Shown here piece after piece: positions 26,624 through 35,265 of a stretch of 64,000 nt of DNA. Location: NCBI GenBank assembly GCA_965657085.1, contig CBFHND010000018.1, positions 1 to 64,000 of the forward strand, in the 5' to 3' direction. Position 1 is the stretch's first letter. The number at the start of each line of letters is the position of its first letter. Under the pieces are notes generated by a model. It was not told where the DNA came from and made no database searches. It was given only the letters and a program-made list of their open reading frames with translations. The position numbers and the translations under genes are program-made. The DNA is from CBFHND01 sp965657085 (GTDB lineage Bacteria; Pseudomonadota; Alphaproteobacteria; Rhodobacterales; Rhodobacteraceae).

Positions 26624-27835
26624 ATGAGTGAAAACACCTGTGATATTCTGATCTCGGGCGGCGGCGTGGCGGGTCTGACCGCAGCAGCAGCCTTTGGCAC
26701 TGCGGGCTTTGACGTGATTTGTGTCGATCCGGCCCCCCCGATCACCGACCGCGACGCCGAAGGGGCGGACATGCGCACCACCGCCATGCTGCAACCGGCG
26801 CGCGGGCTGCTGGAGGCGGCGGGCCTGTGGGACAAGCTGGCCCCGTTTGCTGCCCCCCTCGACATCATGCGGATCGTGGACGCGGGCGGCGAAATGCCCG
26901 AGCCGCGCATCACCCGCGAATTCGAGGCCTCCGACATCTCCGATCTGCCCTTTGGCTGGAACCTGCCCAACTGGCGATTGCGGCGTGAAATGGTGGCGCG
27001 GCTTGCCGAGCTGCCCAATGTCGATTTCCGCCCCGGCACCGGCACCGCCAGTCTGTTCACCCGTTCAACCGAGGCCCGCGTGACGCTGAGTGATGGCGCG
27101 CGCATCCGCGCCAAACTGGTGATTGCGGCGGACGGGCGCAATTCACCCATGCGCCGTGCGGCAGGCATCAACGTAAAAACCCGCCGCTACGGGCAAAAGG
27201 CACTGGCCTTTGCGGTTACGCACCCGATCCCGCACGACAACATCTCGACCGAAATACACCGCACCGGCGGCCCCTTCACCCTAGTGCCGCTGCCCGACCA
27301 CGAGGGCCTGCCCAGTTCGGCAGTGGTGTGGATGGATGATGGCCCGAAGGCGCAGGCGCGCATGGACATGGACGTGGCCGCCTTCGAGGACGAGATGTCG
27401 GAGCGCAGTTGCCACCTTTTTGGCCCGCTGACATTGACCTCACGGCGCACCATCTGGCCGATCATCAGCCAAGAGGCCGAACGGCTGAGTGCCCAGCGCA
27501 TCGCCCTGATGGCCGAAGCCGCCCACGTGGTGCCGCCCATCGGGGCGCAAGGCCTGAACATGAGCCTTGCCGATCTGGGCACGCTTCTGGATCTGGCCAA
27601 AGCGCGGCCCGAGGGTCTGGGGGATGCGCAGATGCTTGACGCCTATCACGACGCGCGTATCCGCGACATTCGCATCCGCGTGGCGGGCATCGACGCACTG
27701 AACCGCGCGAGCCAGGTCAGCGCCCCCGCCCTGCGTGATGCGCGGGCGATGGGGCTGAATGCGCTTTATGCGCTGGGGCCTGTGCGCAAGACGCTGATGC
27801 AAATGGGATTGGGTGTGCGGTCGGCCGAGACCTAA
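26624..27835 (+). CDS. FAD-dependent monooxygenase, UbiH/UbiF/COQ6 type
   Basis: A 403-residue aromatic hydroxylase. It has an N-terminal FAD-binding G-G-G-V-A-G-L-T, a middle A-D-G-R-N-S-P-M-R-R motif, and the C-terminal A-A-H-V-V-P-P-I-G-A-Q-G-L-N segment that binds the FAD diphosphate, all typical of flavoprotein monooxygenases of ubiquinone synthesis. The exact ring position cannot be told. Its stop shares four bases (CTAA) with that of the convergent aminotransferase. Confidence 0.9.
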   Translation: MSENTCDILISGGGVAGLTAAAAFGTAGFDVICVDPAPPITDRDAEGADMRTTAMLQPARGLLEAAGLWDKLAPFAAPLDIMRIVDAGGEMPEPRITREFEASDISDLPFGWNLPNWRLRREMVARLAELPNVDFRPGTGTASLFTRSTEARVTLSDGARIRAKLVIAADGRNSPMRRAAGINVKTRRYGQKALAFAVTHPIPHDNISTEIHRTGGPFTLVPLPDHEGLPSSAVVWMDDGPKAQARMDMDVAAFEDEMSERSCHLFGPLTLTSRRTIWPIISQEAERLSAQRIALMAEAAHVVPPIGAQGLNMSLADLGTLLDLAKARPEGLGDAQMLDAYHDARIRDIRIRVAGIDALNRASQVSAPALRDARAMGLNALYALGPVRKTLMQMGLGVRSAET

Positions 27836-28959
27836 AGCACCTTGTCCACGACCCGTTCCAGCCGCGCCAGCGTGGCATCGACGTCATAGAGCTTGTCCAG
27901 ACCGAAGAGACCGATGCGGAACGTGCGGAAATCCGCAGGCTCATCACATTGCAGCGGCACACCTGCGGCGATCTGCATCCCTTCGGCGGCAAAGCGTTTG
28001 CCGTTCTGCACATCCGGGTCAGCGGTATAGCTGACCACGACGCCCGGCGCGCCAAAGCCGTCCGCCGCAACCGAGGTCACGCCGCGATCCGCCAGCATCG
28101 AGCGTACGGCATCGCCCAGCCGCCATTGCGCTTCTTTCAGACGCTCGAAGCCGTAGTCGCGGGTTTCGATCATCGTGTCGCGGAAATCGCGCAGCGCGTC
28201 GGTTGGCATCGTGGCGTGATAGGCATGTCCGCCGTTTTCATAGGCCTGCATGATCTGGTGCCACTTGCCCAGATCGATGGCAAAGCTGTCCGATTGCGTG
28301 GTTTCCAGCCGCGCCACGGCACGGTCCGAAAGCATCACCAGTCCGGCACAGGGCGACGCGCTCCACCCTTTTTGCGGGGCGGAAATCAGAACATCGACAC
28401 CCAGCGCGCGCATGTCGACCCAGGCACAGCCCGACGCGATGCAATCCAGCACCATCAGTGCGCCGACTTCATGTGCCGCTGCGGCCATTTGTGCCACATA
28501 GTCGTCTGGCAGGATCACGCCCGCGCTGGTTTCCACGTGCGGGGCAAAGACCACGTCAGGCTTTTCCTCGCGGATCGTGGCCACGACCTCTTCGATCGGG
28601 GCCGGAGCGAAGGGCGATGCGCTGGCATTGCCGGTCTGGCGCGCCTTGAGAACGGTGGTGTGTTCGGTCAGATCACCGCTTTCGAAAATCTGGCTCCAAC
28701 GGTAGCTGAACCAGCCATTGCGCACGACCAGAACGCGCGCGCCGCGCCCGAACTGGCGCGCGACCGCTTCCATGCCGTAGGTGCCGCCGCCCGGCACCAC
28801 GACCACCGCATCGGCGGAATAGACCTCTTTCAACATTGACGAGATGTCGTTCATCACGCCCTGAAAGGCCGTGCTCATGTGGTTGAGTGAACGGTCAGTG
28901 AAGACCACGGAAAATTCTTCGAGACCTTGCGGATCAACCGTCTCAAGCAATGCTGGCAT
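27832..28959 (-). CDS. Class V aminotransferase (alanine/serine-glyoxylate type)
   Basis: A 375-residue PLP enzyme. Start at 28959 with GGGAGG upstream; the frame to 29130 includes 57 non-conserved residues. Visible are the P-G-G-G-T-Y-G-M-E-A-V phosphate-binding loop, V-L-D-C-I-A-S-G for the PLP-stacking Asp, and S-A-P-Q-K-G-W-S with the Schiff-base lysine. Family members transfer amino groups between alanine or serine and glyoxylate, or act on 2-aminoethylphosphonate; I cannot choose. The upstream region holds a GTATAC palindrome near 29027 that could be an operator. Confidence 0.85.
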   Translation of the reverse strand: MPALLETVDPQGLEEFSVVFTDRSLNHMSTAFQGVMNDISSMLKEVYSADAVVVVPGGGTYGMEAVARQFGRGARVLVVRNGWFSYRWSQIFESGDLTEHTTVLKARQTGNASASPFAPAPIEEVVATIREEKPDVVFAPHVETSAGVILPDDYVAQMAAAAHEVGALMVLDCIASGCAWVDMRALGVDVLISAPQKGWSASPCAGLVMLSDRAVARLETTQSDSFAIDLGKWHQIMQAYENGGHAYHATMPTDALRDFRDTMIETRDYGFERLKEAQWRLGDAVRSMLADRGVTSVAADGFGAPGVVVSYTADPDVQNGKRFAAEGMQIAAGVPLQCDEPADFRTFRIGLFGLDKLYDVDATLARLERVVDKVL

Positions 28960-29197
28960 GGGTGCCTCCCTCTCTGGTTGGTCTCGAAATAGCCCTCCGC
29001 CCGCGCCAAGGCAAAGTCTACTTGGGTATACATTGCCCCCGGCCCGCGCATTTCTGGAGCCGATAAGAACCTTTTGCCGCGCATCCGGTGCGACAGGGCC
29101 GCAAAACCGGCCTTGCCCATATTTCGCCACATTTTGCGTCTAATTTGGACAAAGTTCCTAAAAGACCGCTAAAAATTGCGGCAAGAGGCAGGCAGAA

Positions 29198-30298
29198 ATG
29201 GCAACGACAACCCTGTTGCTGAACGGATTCAGCATCATCGGGGATTCGCAAACCAACAGCAACGCCAGCAATGGCGGAGAGTTGATGATTCACGACGGTT
29301 CGGCTGTGTTCGAGGCCGATGACATCGTGGTGTTCACCGTTGAAAACGCCAATCCCGATGGATCATTGAACGAAAATTCAATCATCACGGGCGTGGTCGT
29401 CTATGACAACGCCAGTGACTATTACTACGACATCGCAAAATTCACCTATGACGCGGACCCGGGCGAAGGTGCCGAGATCGGCACCGGTCGCAAGAACATG
29501 GGCGACCGTTACCTCGAACTGGATGCCAGCGAACTGACATCGTCCGATCCCAACGCCCCGGTTCTGGATGATCTGACGGTGGTCGCAGGCGTCGACATTC
29601 TCAGCACCCTCAACAACACAAACGGCCCTCTGCAGATTGCAACCAACGAAGACATCGACCTGAACGGCGACGGTATCATCACGCCGGATGAAGAAGGCGA
29701 TGGCACGTTTTCCAGTGACCTGAATGACGTTCTGGTGATCTGTTATGCACGCGGCACGCTGATCGAGACCACCGACGGCCCCCGTGCCATCGAGACCTTG
29801 AAAGAGGGCGATCTGGTCACCACGCTCGACAATGGTTTGCAACCCATCCGTTGGATCGGGGCGCGCAAAGTGCCGGGCAGCGGGCAGAACGCGCCCATCC
29901 ACATCAAGGCCGGAGCACTTGGCAATGTGCGCGACCTTTGGGTGTCGCCCAACCACCGTATGCTGGTGGCGGGCGCGCAGGCTGAAATGCTCTTTGGTGA
30001 AAACGAGGTTCTGATCGCCGCCAAACACCTGGTGAACGGCACGACCATCCGCCAGGTCCCCTGCCCCGAGATTGAATACGTGCATTTCCTGTGTGACGCC
30101 CACCAGATCGTCTTTGCCGAAGGTTGCCCATCCGAGACACTGTTTCCGGGTCAAGAGGCGCTGGACACTGTCGAGGACGATGCCCGCGCGGAAATCATTC
30201 GCCTGTTCCCCGAATTGCGGCGGACGGAGACCGACATGATATTGTCACGCTATGCGCTGAAGGCACACGAGGTCGGCGCGCTGGCACAGGCCGGTTAA
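29198..30298 (+). CDS. Hint-domain secreted protein with EF-hand-like loop
   Basis: A 366-residue acidic protein related in its C-terminal half to the LTD-Hint pair at 15099-17558. The Hint_2 domain starts at I-C182-Y-A-R-G-T and includes V-S-P-N-H-R-M-L-V and C-D-A-H-Q-I-V-F-A. The N-terminal part is not an LTD; it ends with an EF-hand-like calcium loop D154-L-N156-G-D158-G-I-I-T-P-D-E165. There is no signal peptide; calcium binding and lack of a leader fit type I secretion. The ribosome-binding site is AAGAGG. Its stop shares TTAA with the convergent Lrp gene. Confidence 0.83.
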   Translation: MATTTLLLNGFSIIGDSQTNSNASNGGELMIHDGSAVFEADDIVVFTVENANPDGSLNENSIITGVVVYDNASDYYYDIAKFTYDADPGEGAEIGTGRKNMGDRYLELDASELTSSDPNAPVLDDLTVVAGVDILSTLNNTNGPLQIATNEDIDLNGDGIITPDEEGDGTFSSDLNDVLVICYARGTLIETTDGPRAIETLKEGDLVTTLDNGLQPIRWIGARKVPGSGQNAPIHIKAGALGNVRDLWVSPNHRMLVAGAQAEMLFGENEVLIAAKHLVNGTTIRQVPCPEIEYVHFLCDAHQIVFAEGCPSETLFPGQEALDTVEDDARAEIIRLFPELRRTETDMILSRYALKAHEVGALAQAG

Positions 30299-30753
30299 TC
30301 CAACGGCCCGGGGCGTTCTTCCTCGCTGAGCAACACATTGGCCTCGACCTCGCCTGCGCCGGGCAGCGTCATGATGCGCCGCCGCAGAACCCGTTCGAAA
30401 TCTGGAAGGTCACGCGCCACCACGCGCAGGCGGTAGTCATACAGACCCAACACATGCTCGACCGTCTGGACTTCCGGGATGGCGCCCACCGCGCGCTCGA
30501 AGTCCTCAAGGCTCACCCGGCCCTTGGTGGCAAGCTTCACGCCCAAAAACACCGTCACGCCAAAGCCCACGGCCTCGGCATCAATGTCCAGTCTGCGCCG
30601 CTTGATCACCCCGCTGTCATAAAGCTTGCGCACACGCCGCCACGTGGCGGGTTGGCTTAGCCCCACGGCCCGAGCCAGAGCGCCTGCGCTTTGGTTGGCA
30701 TCGGCACTCAGCAACCGCAACAGGTGCAGGTCATGATCATCGAGCGGGATCAC
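30295..30753 (-). CDS. Lrp/AsnC family transcriptional regulator (downstream of pair)
   Basis: A 152-residue regulator. It starts with GTG, overlapping the stop of the upstream Lrp gene (GTGA), so the two are translationally coupled. The N-terminal helix-turn-helix has L-D-D-H-D-L-H-L-L-R-L-L and V-G-L-S-Q-P-A-T-W-R-R-V, and the RAM ligand domain follows (V-G-A-I-P-E-V-Q, G-L-Y-D-Y-R-L-R-V). Located next to ilvC; regulation of branched-chain amino acid genes is plausible. Confidence 0.92.
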   Translation of the reverse strand: MIPLDDHDLHLLRLLSADANQSAGALARAVGLSQPATWRRVRKLYDSGVIKRRRLDIDAEAVGFGVTVFLGVKLATKGRVSLEDFERAVGAIPEVQTVEHVLGLYDYRLRVVARDLPDFERVLRRRIMTLPGAGEVEANVLLSEEERPGPLD

Positions 30754-31214
30754 AGTGGCAGGCTTTCATCGGATTTGATCCGTGCCACATGCATCAGGGC
30801 CTCGATGTCCGCAATATGCGGCAGGGTCAGGATACGGGCGCGGTAGATGTGCTGATAATGGGCCATGTCGCGGGCGATCACCGACAGGCGCACATCCACC
30901 CGACCCAGAAAGGTCTGAATTTCGACCACTTCCTTGACCGCGCGTGCGGCTTTGATGAAGTCGTCAAAGGCCCCCGACACGGTCTTGTCCAGCGTCACGC
31001 GCAAGGACACCTCGACGGAATACCCAAGCGCTTGCCAGTCGATGACAGCGCGCACCCCGCGCACGACACCCTTTTCCATCAGACGCGCCTGCCGCCGTCC
31101 AATGCGGGCGGCAGTGATTCCACAGCGGTCGGCCAGTTCGGCGGGGCTGAGCGTAGGGTCGGCCTGCCACTGGCGCAGAATGCGCCGATCGATGTCATCA
31201 AGAATGATATTCAC
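30750..31214 (-). CDS. Lrp/AsnC family transcriptional regulator (upstream of pair)
   Basis: A 154-residue regulator starting with GTG at 31214. It carries the HTH I-D-R-R-I-L-R-Q-W-Q and L-A-D-R-C-G-I-T-A-A-R-I-G-R-R, then the RAM domain (T-F-L-G-R-V-D-V-R-L-S-V). Divergent from ilvC with 121 nt between the two starts. Two coupled Lrp-type genes may form hetero-oligomers. No symbol can be assigned. Confidence 0.92.
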   Translation of the reverse strand: MNIILDDIDRRILRQWQADPTLSPAELADRCGITAARIGRRQARLMEKGVVRGVRAVIDWQALGYSVEVSLRVTLDKTVSGAFDDFIKAARAVKEVVEIQTFLGRVDVRLSVIARDMAHYQHIYRARILTLPHIADIEALMHVARIKSDESLPL

Positions 31215-31335
31215 AAGCTTCCCGCTCTATGCGAATGATTTCATCTTCATTTCGCTAGATAAACTCAAAATCCAACGCTGACCATCCCCAACCCCAAGTA
31301 TATGGTGCGCCCAGACATCAACCCGGAGAAACACC

Positions 31336-32358
31336 ATGCGCGTTTACTATGACCGCGATTGCGACATCAACCTGATCAAAGACATGAACGTGGCCATCCT
31401 CGGCTACGGCAGCCAAGGCCACGCCCACGCACTGAACCTGCGCGACAGCGGCGCCAAGAACGTTGTCGTCGCCCTGCGCGAAGGCTCGCCTTCCATTGCC
31501 AAGGCCGAAGGCGAAGGCCTGAAAACCATGGGCATCGCGGAAGCCGCAGCCTGGGCCGACCTGATCATGTTCACAATGCCCGACGAACTGCAGGCCGAAA
31601 CGTACAAGAAATACGTGCACGACAACATCCGTGAAGGTGCGGCCATCGCGTTCGCTCACGGCCTGAACGTGCACTTTGGCCTGATCGAGCCCAAGGAAGG
31701 CATCGACGTGATCATGATGGCTCCAAAAGGCCCCGGCCACACCGTGCGCGGCGAATACACCAAAGGCGGCGGCGTGCCTTGCCTTGTGGCTGTTGACCGT
31801 GACGCGTCCGGCAAGGCGCTGGAAATCGGCCTTTCCTATTGTTCCGCCATCGGTGGCGGCCGTTCGGGCATCATCGAAACCAACTTCCGCGAAGAATGCG
31901 AAACCGACCTCTTTGGCGAACAGGCGGTTCTGTGTGGTGGTCTGGTGGAACTCATCCGCATGGGCTTCGAGACGCTGGTCGAGGCGGGTTATGCCCCCGA
32001 GATGGCCTATTTCGAGTGCCTGCACGAAGTGAAGCTGATCGTTGACCTGATCTATGAAGGCGGCATCGCCAACATGAACTACTCGATCTCCAACACGGCC
32101 GAGTACGGCGAATATGTGTCCGGTCCTCGGGTTCTGCCCTACGACGAGACAAAGGCCCGCATGAAAGCGATCCTGACGGACATTCAGACCGGCAAGTTCG
32201 TGCGTGACTTCATGCAGGAAAACGCGGTTGGTCAGCCGTTCTTCAAAGGCACGCGTCGCATCAACGACGAACACCAGATCGAAGCCACGGGCGAAACCCT
32301 GCGCGGCATGATGCCTTGGATTTCGGCTGGCAAGATGGTCGACAAGTCCAAGAACTGA
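31336..32358 (+). CDS. ilvC: Ketol-acid reductoisomerase (NADP+)
   Basis: Converts acetolactate or acetohydroxybutyrate to the dihydroxy acids in valine, leucine and isoleucine synthesis. 340 residues, the short class I form. The cofactor site is G-Y-G-S-Q-G-H-A-H-A; the catalytic segments are H-G-L-N-V-H-F and E-T-D-L-F-G-E-Q-A-V-L-C-G-G. The start ATG at 31336 follows CCGGAGAAACACC. Divergent from the Lrp pair, which are candidate regulators. Confidence 0.97.
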   Translation: MRVYYDRDCDINLIKDMNVAILGYGSQGHAHALNLRDSGAKNVVVALREGSPSIAKAEGEGLKTMGIAEAAAWADLIMFTMPDELQAETYKKYVHDNIREGAAIAFAHGLNVHFGLIEPKEGIDVIMMAPKGPGHTVRGEYTKGGGVPCLVAVDRDASGKALEIGLSYCSAIGGGRSGIIETNFREECETDLFGEQAVLCGGLVELIRMGFETLVEAGYAPEMAYFECLHEVKLIVDLIYEGGIANMNYSISNTAEYGEYVSGPRVLPYDETKARMKAILTDIQTGKFVRDFMQENAVGQPFFKGTRRINDEHQIEATGETLRGMMPWISAGKMVDKSKN

Positions 32359-32405
32359 TCCTTCGATCACAATCGAAACACAGCGCGGCAAGTCCGTGCA
32401 AATCC

Positions 32406-32439
32406 GGCGGGGCGATCCATTTCGCCCCGCCATTTTTTT
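32406..32439 (+). terminator. Rho-independent terminator of ilvC
   Basis: Perfect 10-bp stem GGCGGGGCGA (32406-32415) and TCGCCCCGCC (32422-32431) with a six-base loop, followed by ATTTTTTT. Confidence 0.93.
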
Positions 32440-32447
32440 GGAATCCG

Positions 32448-33374
32448 ATGCAACAAGAACCCGAAATTACAGGAAAAAGCTGGGCGATGGTGGCCATCCT
32501 CGGGTTAACTTGGGGCGGCACATTCCTTGTGACCGAACTGGCCCTGACAGGGATCACCCCGTTCTGGTTGGCTGCCGGACGCATCGGGTTCGCCGCTGTT
32601 CTGATGGCCGTGATCTGGCGGATGCGCGGCGGTGCGCTCTTTGCAGCTCCACCATCAAACGGGACGCGCGTGTCACTGGCCATTATCGGCGCTTTCAGCA
32701 CGGCGGTGCCTTTCATGCTGCTGGCTTGGGGGCAACAGTTCGTCACCTCCGGATTTGCGGGGGTCTCGATGGCATCGGTGGCGTTGATGGTTCTGCCACT
32801 GGCGCATTTCATGGTGCCGGGCGAGCGCCTGACCTGGCGGCGGGTGATCGGGTTTCTTGTTGGCTTTTCAGGGGTTGGTGTACTGATCGGCGGACAGGCC
32901 TTTGACAGCAGCGGATCAAGCTTCGAGACCGCGGGACGATTGGCTTGCGTGGCGGCGGCCTGTTGCTACGGGCTGAGTTCTGTTCTGATGCGTCGTCTGC
33001 CTGCCGTCGATCCGATCGGCTTGGCAACCATGGTCCTGATCATCGCTGCGGCCATCGTCATACCGCTCGCCCTGATCGTCGAAGGCTGGCCGCCTGCGGT
33101 CTCGGCCCAAACGCTGGGCATCATCGTCTTTCTGGGCCTCATCCCCACCGCCGCGGCCAACCTGTTACGGGTCACGGTGATCCGCACGGCGGGGCCTGTA
33201 TTCATGTCCCTGACCAACTACCAGGTGCCGGTGTGGTCGGTGGTGATGGGCGTTGTGCTTTTGGGCGAGCCGATGCCCGCCACGCTGCTGTTGGCGCTGG
33301 CGCTGATCCTGAGCGGCGTGGCGGTCAGCCAGTATGGCGCATTGAAACGGTTGTTCGCCCGCGCGGATCAGTAA
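32448..33374 (+). CDS. EamA/DMT family transporter
   Basis: A 308-residue membrane protein with ten hydrophobic segments arranged as two EamA repeats. The first helix contains L-T-W-G-G-T-F (the W-G motif), and the second repeat begins near A-C-C-Y-G-L-S-S-V-L. Such transporters often export metabolites; the substrate is unknown. The ATG at 32448 lies just after the ilvC terminator; the ribosome-binding site is poor. Its stop overlaps the next, convergent gene by seven bases. Confidence 0.87.
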   Translation: MQQEPEITGKSWAMVAILGLTWGGTFLVTELALTGITPFWLAAGRIGFAAVLMAVIWRMRGGALFAAPPSNGTRVSLAIIGAFSTAVPFMLLAWGQQFVTSGFAGVSMASVALMVLPLAHFMVPGERLTWRRVIGFLVGFSGVGVLIGGQAFDSSGSSFETAGRLACVAAACCYGLSSVLMRRLPAVDPIGLATMVLIIAAAIVIPLALIVEGWPPAVSAQTLGIIVFLGLIPTAAANLLRVTVIRTAGPVFMSLTNYQVPVWSVVMGVVLLGEPMPATLLLALALILSGVAVSQYGALKRLFARADQ

Positions 33375-33862
33375 CGCCCGAGGTCCATCTTGGTCTTGGC
33401 CAGAACCTTGCCGCTGGCATTCACCGCCTTCACATCCGCCTGGTACTTGTTGCCGCGCCCACCTGAACAGGGCGGCAGGTAGCCGGGCGAGGCGTAATCA
33501 CCGGTGCTGCGCGCCTTCTTGATCACGCGCACGCCGCCGGGCAATTTCGCGCTCAGCCCCGGCACGGGGGCGAACTTGGCTGATGTGCCTTTTACCGTAT
33601 AGCCGATGATGCCATGCCCGCCTTTCGAGGACAGCTTGGAAAAGGATTTGTCGTTGTATTCGACCACGATCATGGCCGTGCCTGCAGGAATGCCCGTGAC
33701 CTGAAATGGGGGTGTCTTGCCCTTGCCGCCATGCAGGGTGCACTGCTGGCCTGCTGGGACTTTCTTGCCATCCCAAGGCGGCAGGACCTGTGCCTTCATG
33801 TCCGCCAATGCGGTTCCGGCGGATAAAATGATTACGGGGAGCGCAAGCAACAAAGACTTCAT
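33368..33862 (-). CDS. Secreted PEBP-like (YbhB/YbcL) protein
   Basis: A 164-residue protein with a signal peptide (cleaved near A20) and a beta-rich mature part. The spacing of the P-P-F-Q-V-T-G-I-P-A-G-T segment, G-G-H-G-I-I-G-Y and the Y-L-P-P-C-S-G-G motif resembles phosphatidylethanolamine-binding/Raf kinase inhibitor-like proteins, where Y-x-G-P-x-P-P-x-G is the signature. The match is imperfect, so the assignment is tentative. The cysteines in Q-Q-C-T and P-P-C-S could form a disulfide. Confidence 0.6.
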   Translation of the reverse strand: MKSLLLALPVIILSAGTALADMKAQVLPPWDGKKVPAGQQCTLHGGKGKTPPFQVTGIPAGTAMIVVEYNDKSFSKLSSKGGHGIIGYTVKGTSAKFAPVPGLSAKLPGGVRVIKKARSTGDYASPGYLPPCSGGRGNKYQADVKAVNASGKVLAKTKMDLGRY

Positions 33863-33918
33863 CGGAACAACCTTTCACTGAAATGATTGTCCCAGTCTGC
33901 GCCTCAAACTCCCTCAGA

Positions 33919-35265
33919 TCAAGATGAGACAGCGTGTTCTACCGCGTCCACGACCGATCCGACCGCCTCTTGCAGGATGATCGCATCCTCGCTTTCGGCC
34001 ATGACCCGCACCAGGGGTTCGGTGCCCGACTTGCGGATCAACAAGCGCCCGTTGCCGTTCAACCGCGCCTCGGCATCGGCTATGGCGGCCTTGACCGCGG
34101 CATCATTCAGCGGTGTTTGACCGTCTGCAAAGCGCACATTCTTCAGCATCTGCGGCACCGGATCAAAGTTGTGCAAGAGCGCGCTGGCCGGTTTGCCCGA
34201 CCGCACCATTTCGGCCAGGAATTGCAGCCCTGCCATCAGCCCGTCGCCGGTGGTTGAATGGTCTGTCATCACGATGTGACCCGATTGTTCGCCGCCCAGA
34301 TTGAACCCGCCCTGCCGCATCCGTTCCACCACATAGCGATCGCCGACAGACGTCCGCTCAAGCCGCAAACCGCGATCCTGCAGGAACCGCTCAAGCCCGA
34401 GGTTCGACATCACTGTGGCAACAAGGGCATCGCCTTTCAGCTTGCCGTCATCCGCCCAGCGCGCGGCCATCAGTGCCATGAACTGATCACCGTCGCCCAC
34501 GTGGCCGTTTTCATCCAGAAGGATCACCCGGTCCGCATCGCCATCGAGACAGATCGCCACGTCCGCGCCATGCGCCACCACCGCTTCGGCGGCGGTTTGG
34601 GGGTGGGTGCTGCCGCAGCCTTGGTTGATGTTGTGCCCGTTGGGCGAGACACCCACGGGGATCACGGTAGCACCCAGTTCCCACAAGGCTTCGGGGGCCA
34701 CGCGGTGGGCCGCTCCGTTGGCGCAATCCACAACCACCTTCAGCCCATCAAGGCGCATTTGCCGTGGAAAGGTGGTTTTCACCCGCTCTAGATAGCGGAA
34801 CCGGCTGTCGTCGATCCGCTTGGCCCGACCAATTTCGCCCGGCGCGATCAGATCAACGCCCGAAGCCACAAGCGCTTCGATCTCGGCCTCGGCCGCATCC
34901 GACAGCTTGAAACCGTCAGGGCCAAAGAACTTGATCCCATTGTCGTGGGCCGGATTGTGGCTGGCCGAGATCATCACCCCAAGGTCCGCGCGCATCGAAC
35001 GTGTCAGCAAACCCACCGCCGGCGTGGGCACAGGACCAAGAAAGAGCACATTCATGCCCGTGCTCATCAATCCCGATCCCAGCGCGCTTTCGAACATGTA
35101 GCCCGACAGGCGCGTGTCTTTGCCGATCACCACGCGGTGCACGCCCGCATCGTCGCGTTTGAAATATCGCCCGACGGCCGCGCCGATGCGCAGGGCCATT
35201 TCGGCGGTCATGTTGCCGGTGTTCGCGGTGCCGCGGACGCCGTCCGTTCCAAAGAGCTTAGTCAT
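33919..35265 (-). CDS. glmM: Phosphoglucosamine mutase
   Basis: Interconverts glucosamine-6-phosphate and glucosamine-1-phosphate for peptidoglycan and LPS precursors. 448 residues. N-terminal K-L-F-G-T-D-G-V-R-G; phosphoserine loop I-S-A-S102-H-N-P; metal loop D-G-D-A-D-R; C-terminal R-K-S-G-T-E-P phosphate-binding loop. The start at 35265 is the ATG matching the conserved N terminus; the frame to 35325 is upstream sequence inside folP. The first codons overlap the folP 3' end by 8 nt. Confidence 0.96.
   Translation of the reverse strand: MTKLFGTDGVRGTANTGNMTAEMALRIGAAVGRYFKRDDAGVHRVVIGKDTRLSGYMFESALGSGLMSTGMNVLFLGPVPTPAVGLLTRSMRADLGVMISASHNPAHDNGIKFFGPDGFKLSDAAEAEIEALVASGVDLIAPGEIGRAKRIDDSRFRYLERVKTTFPRQMRLDGLKVVVDCANGAAHRVAPEALWELGATVIPVGVSPNGHNINQGCGSTHPQTAAEAVVAHGADVAICLDGDADRVILLDENGHVGDGDQFMALMAARWADDGKLKGDALVATVMSNLGLERFLQDRGLRLERTSVGDRYVVERMRQGGFNLGGEQSGHIVMTDHSTTGDGLMAGLQFLAEMVRSGKPASALLHNFDPVPQMLKNVRFADGQTPLNDAAVKAAIADAEARLNGNGRLLIRKSGTEPLVRVMAESEDAIILQEAVGSVVDAVEHAVSS

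Noticed and set aside
30295..31214. Siroheme decarboxylase pair (AhbA/AhbB-like) instead of regulators
   Set aside because: Both proteins keep canonical helix-turn-helix segments and lie beside ilvC, with no heme or nitrite reductase genes in the window.
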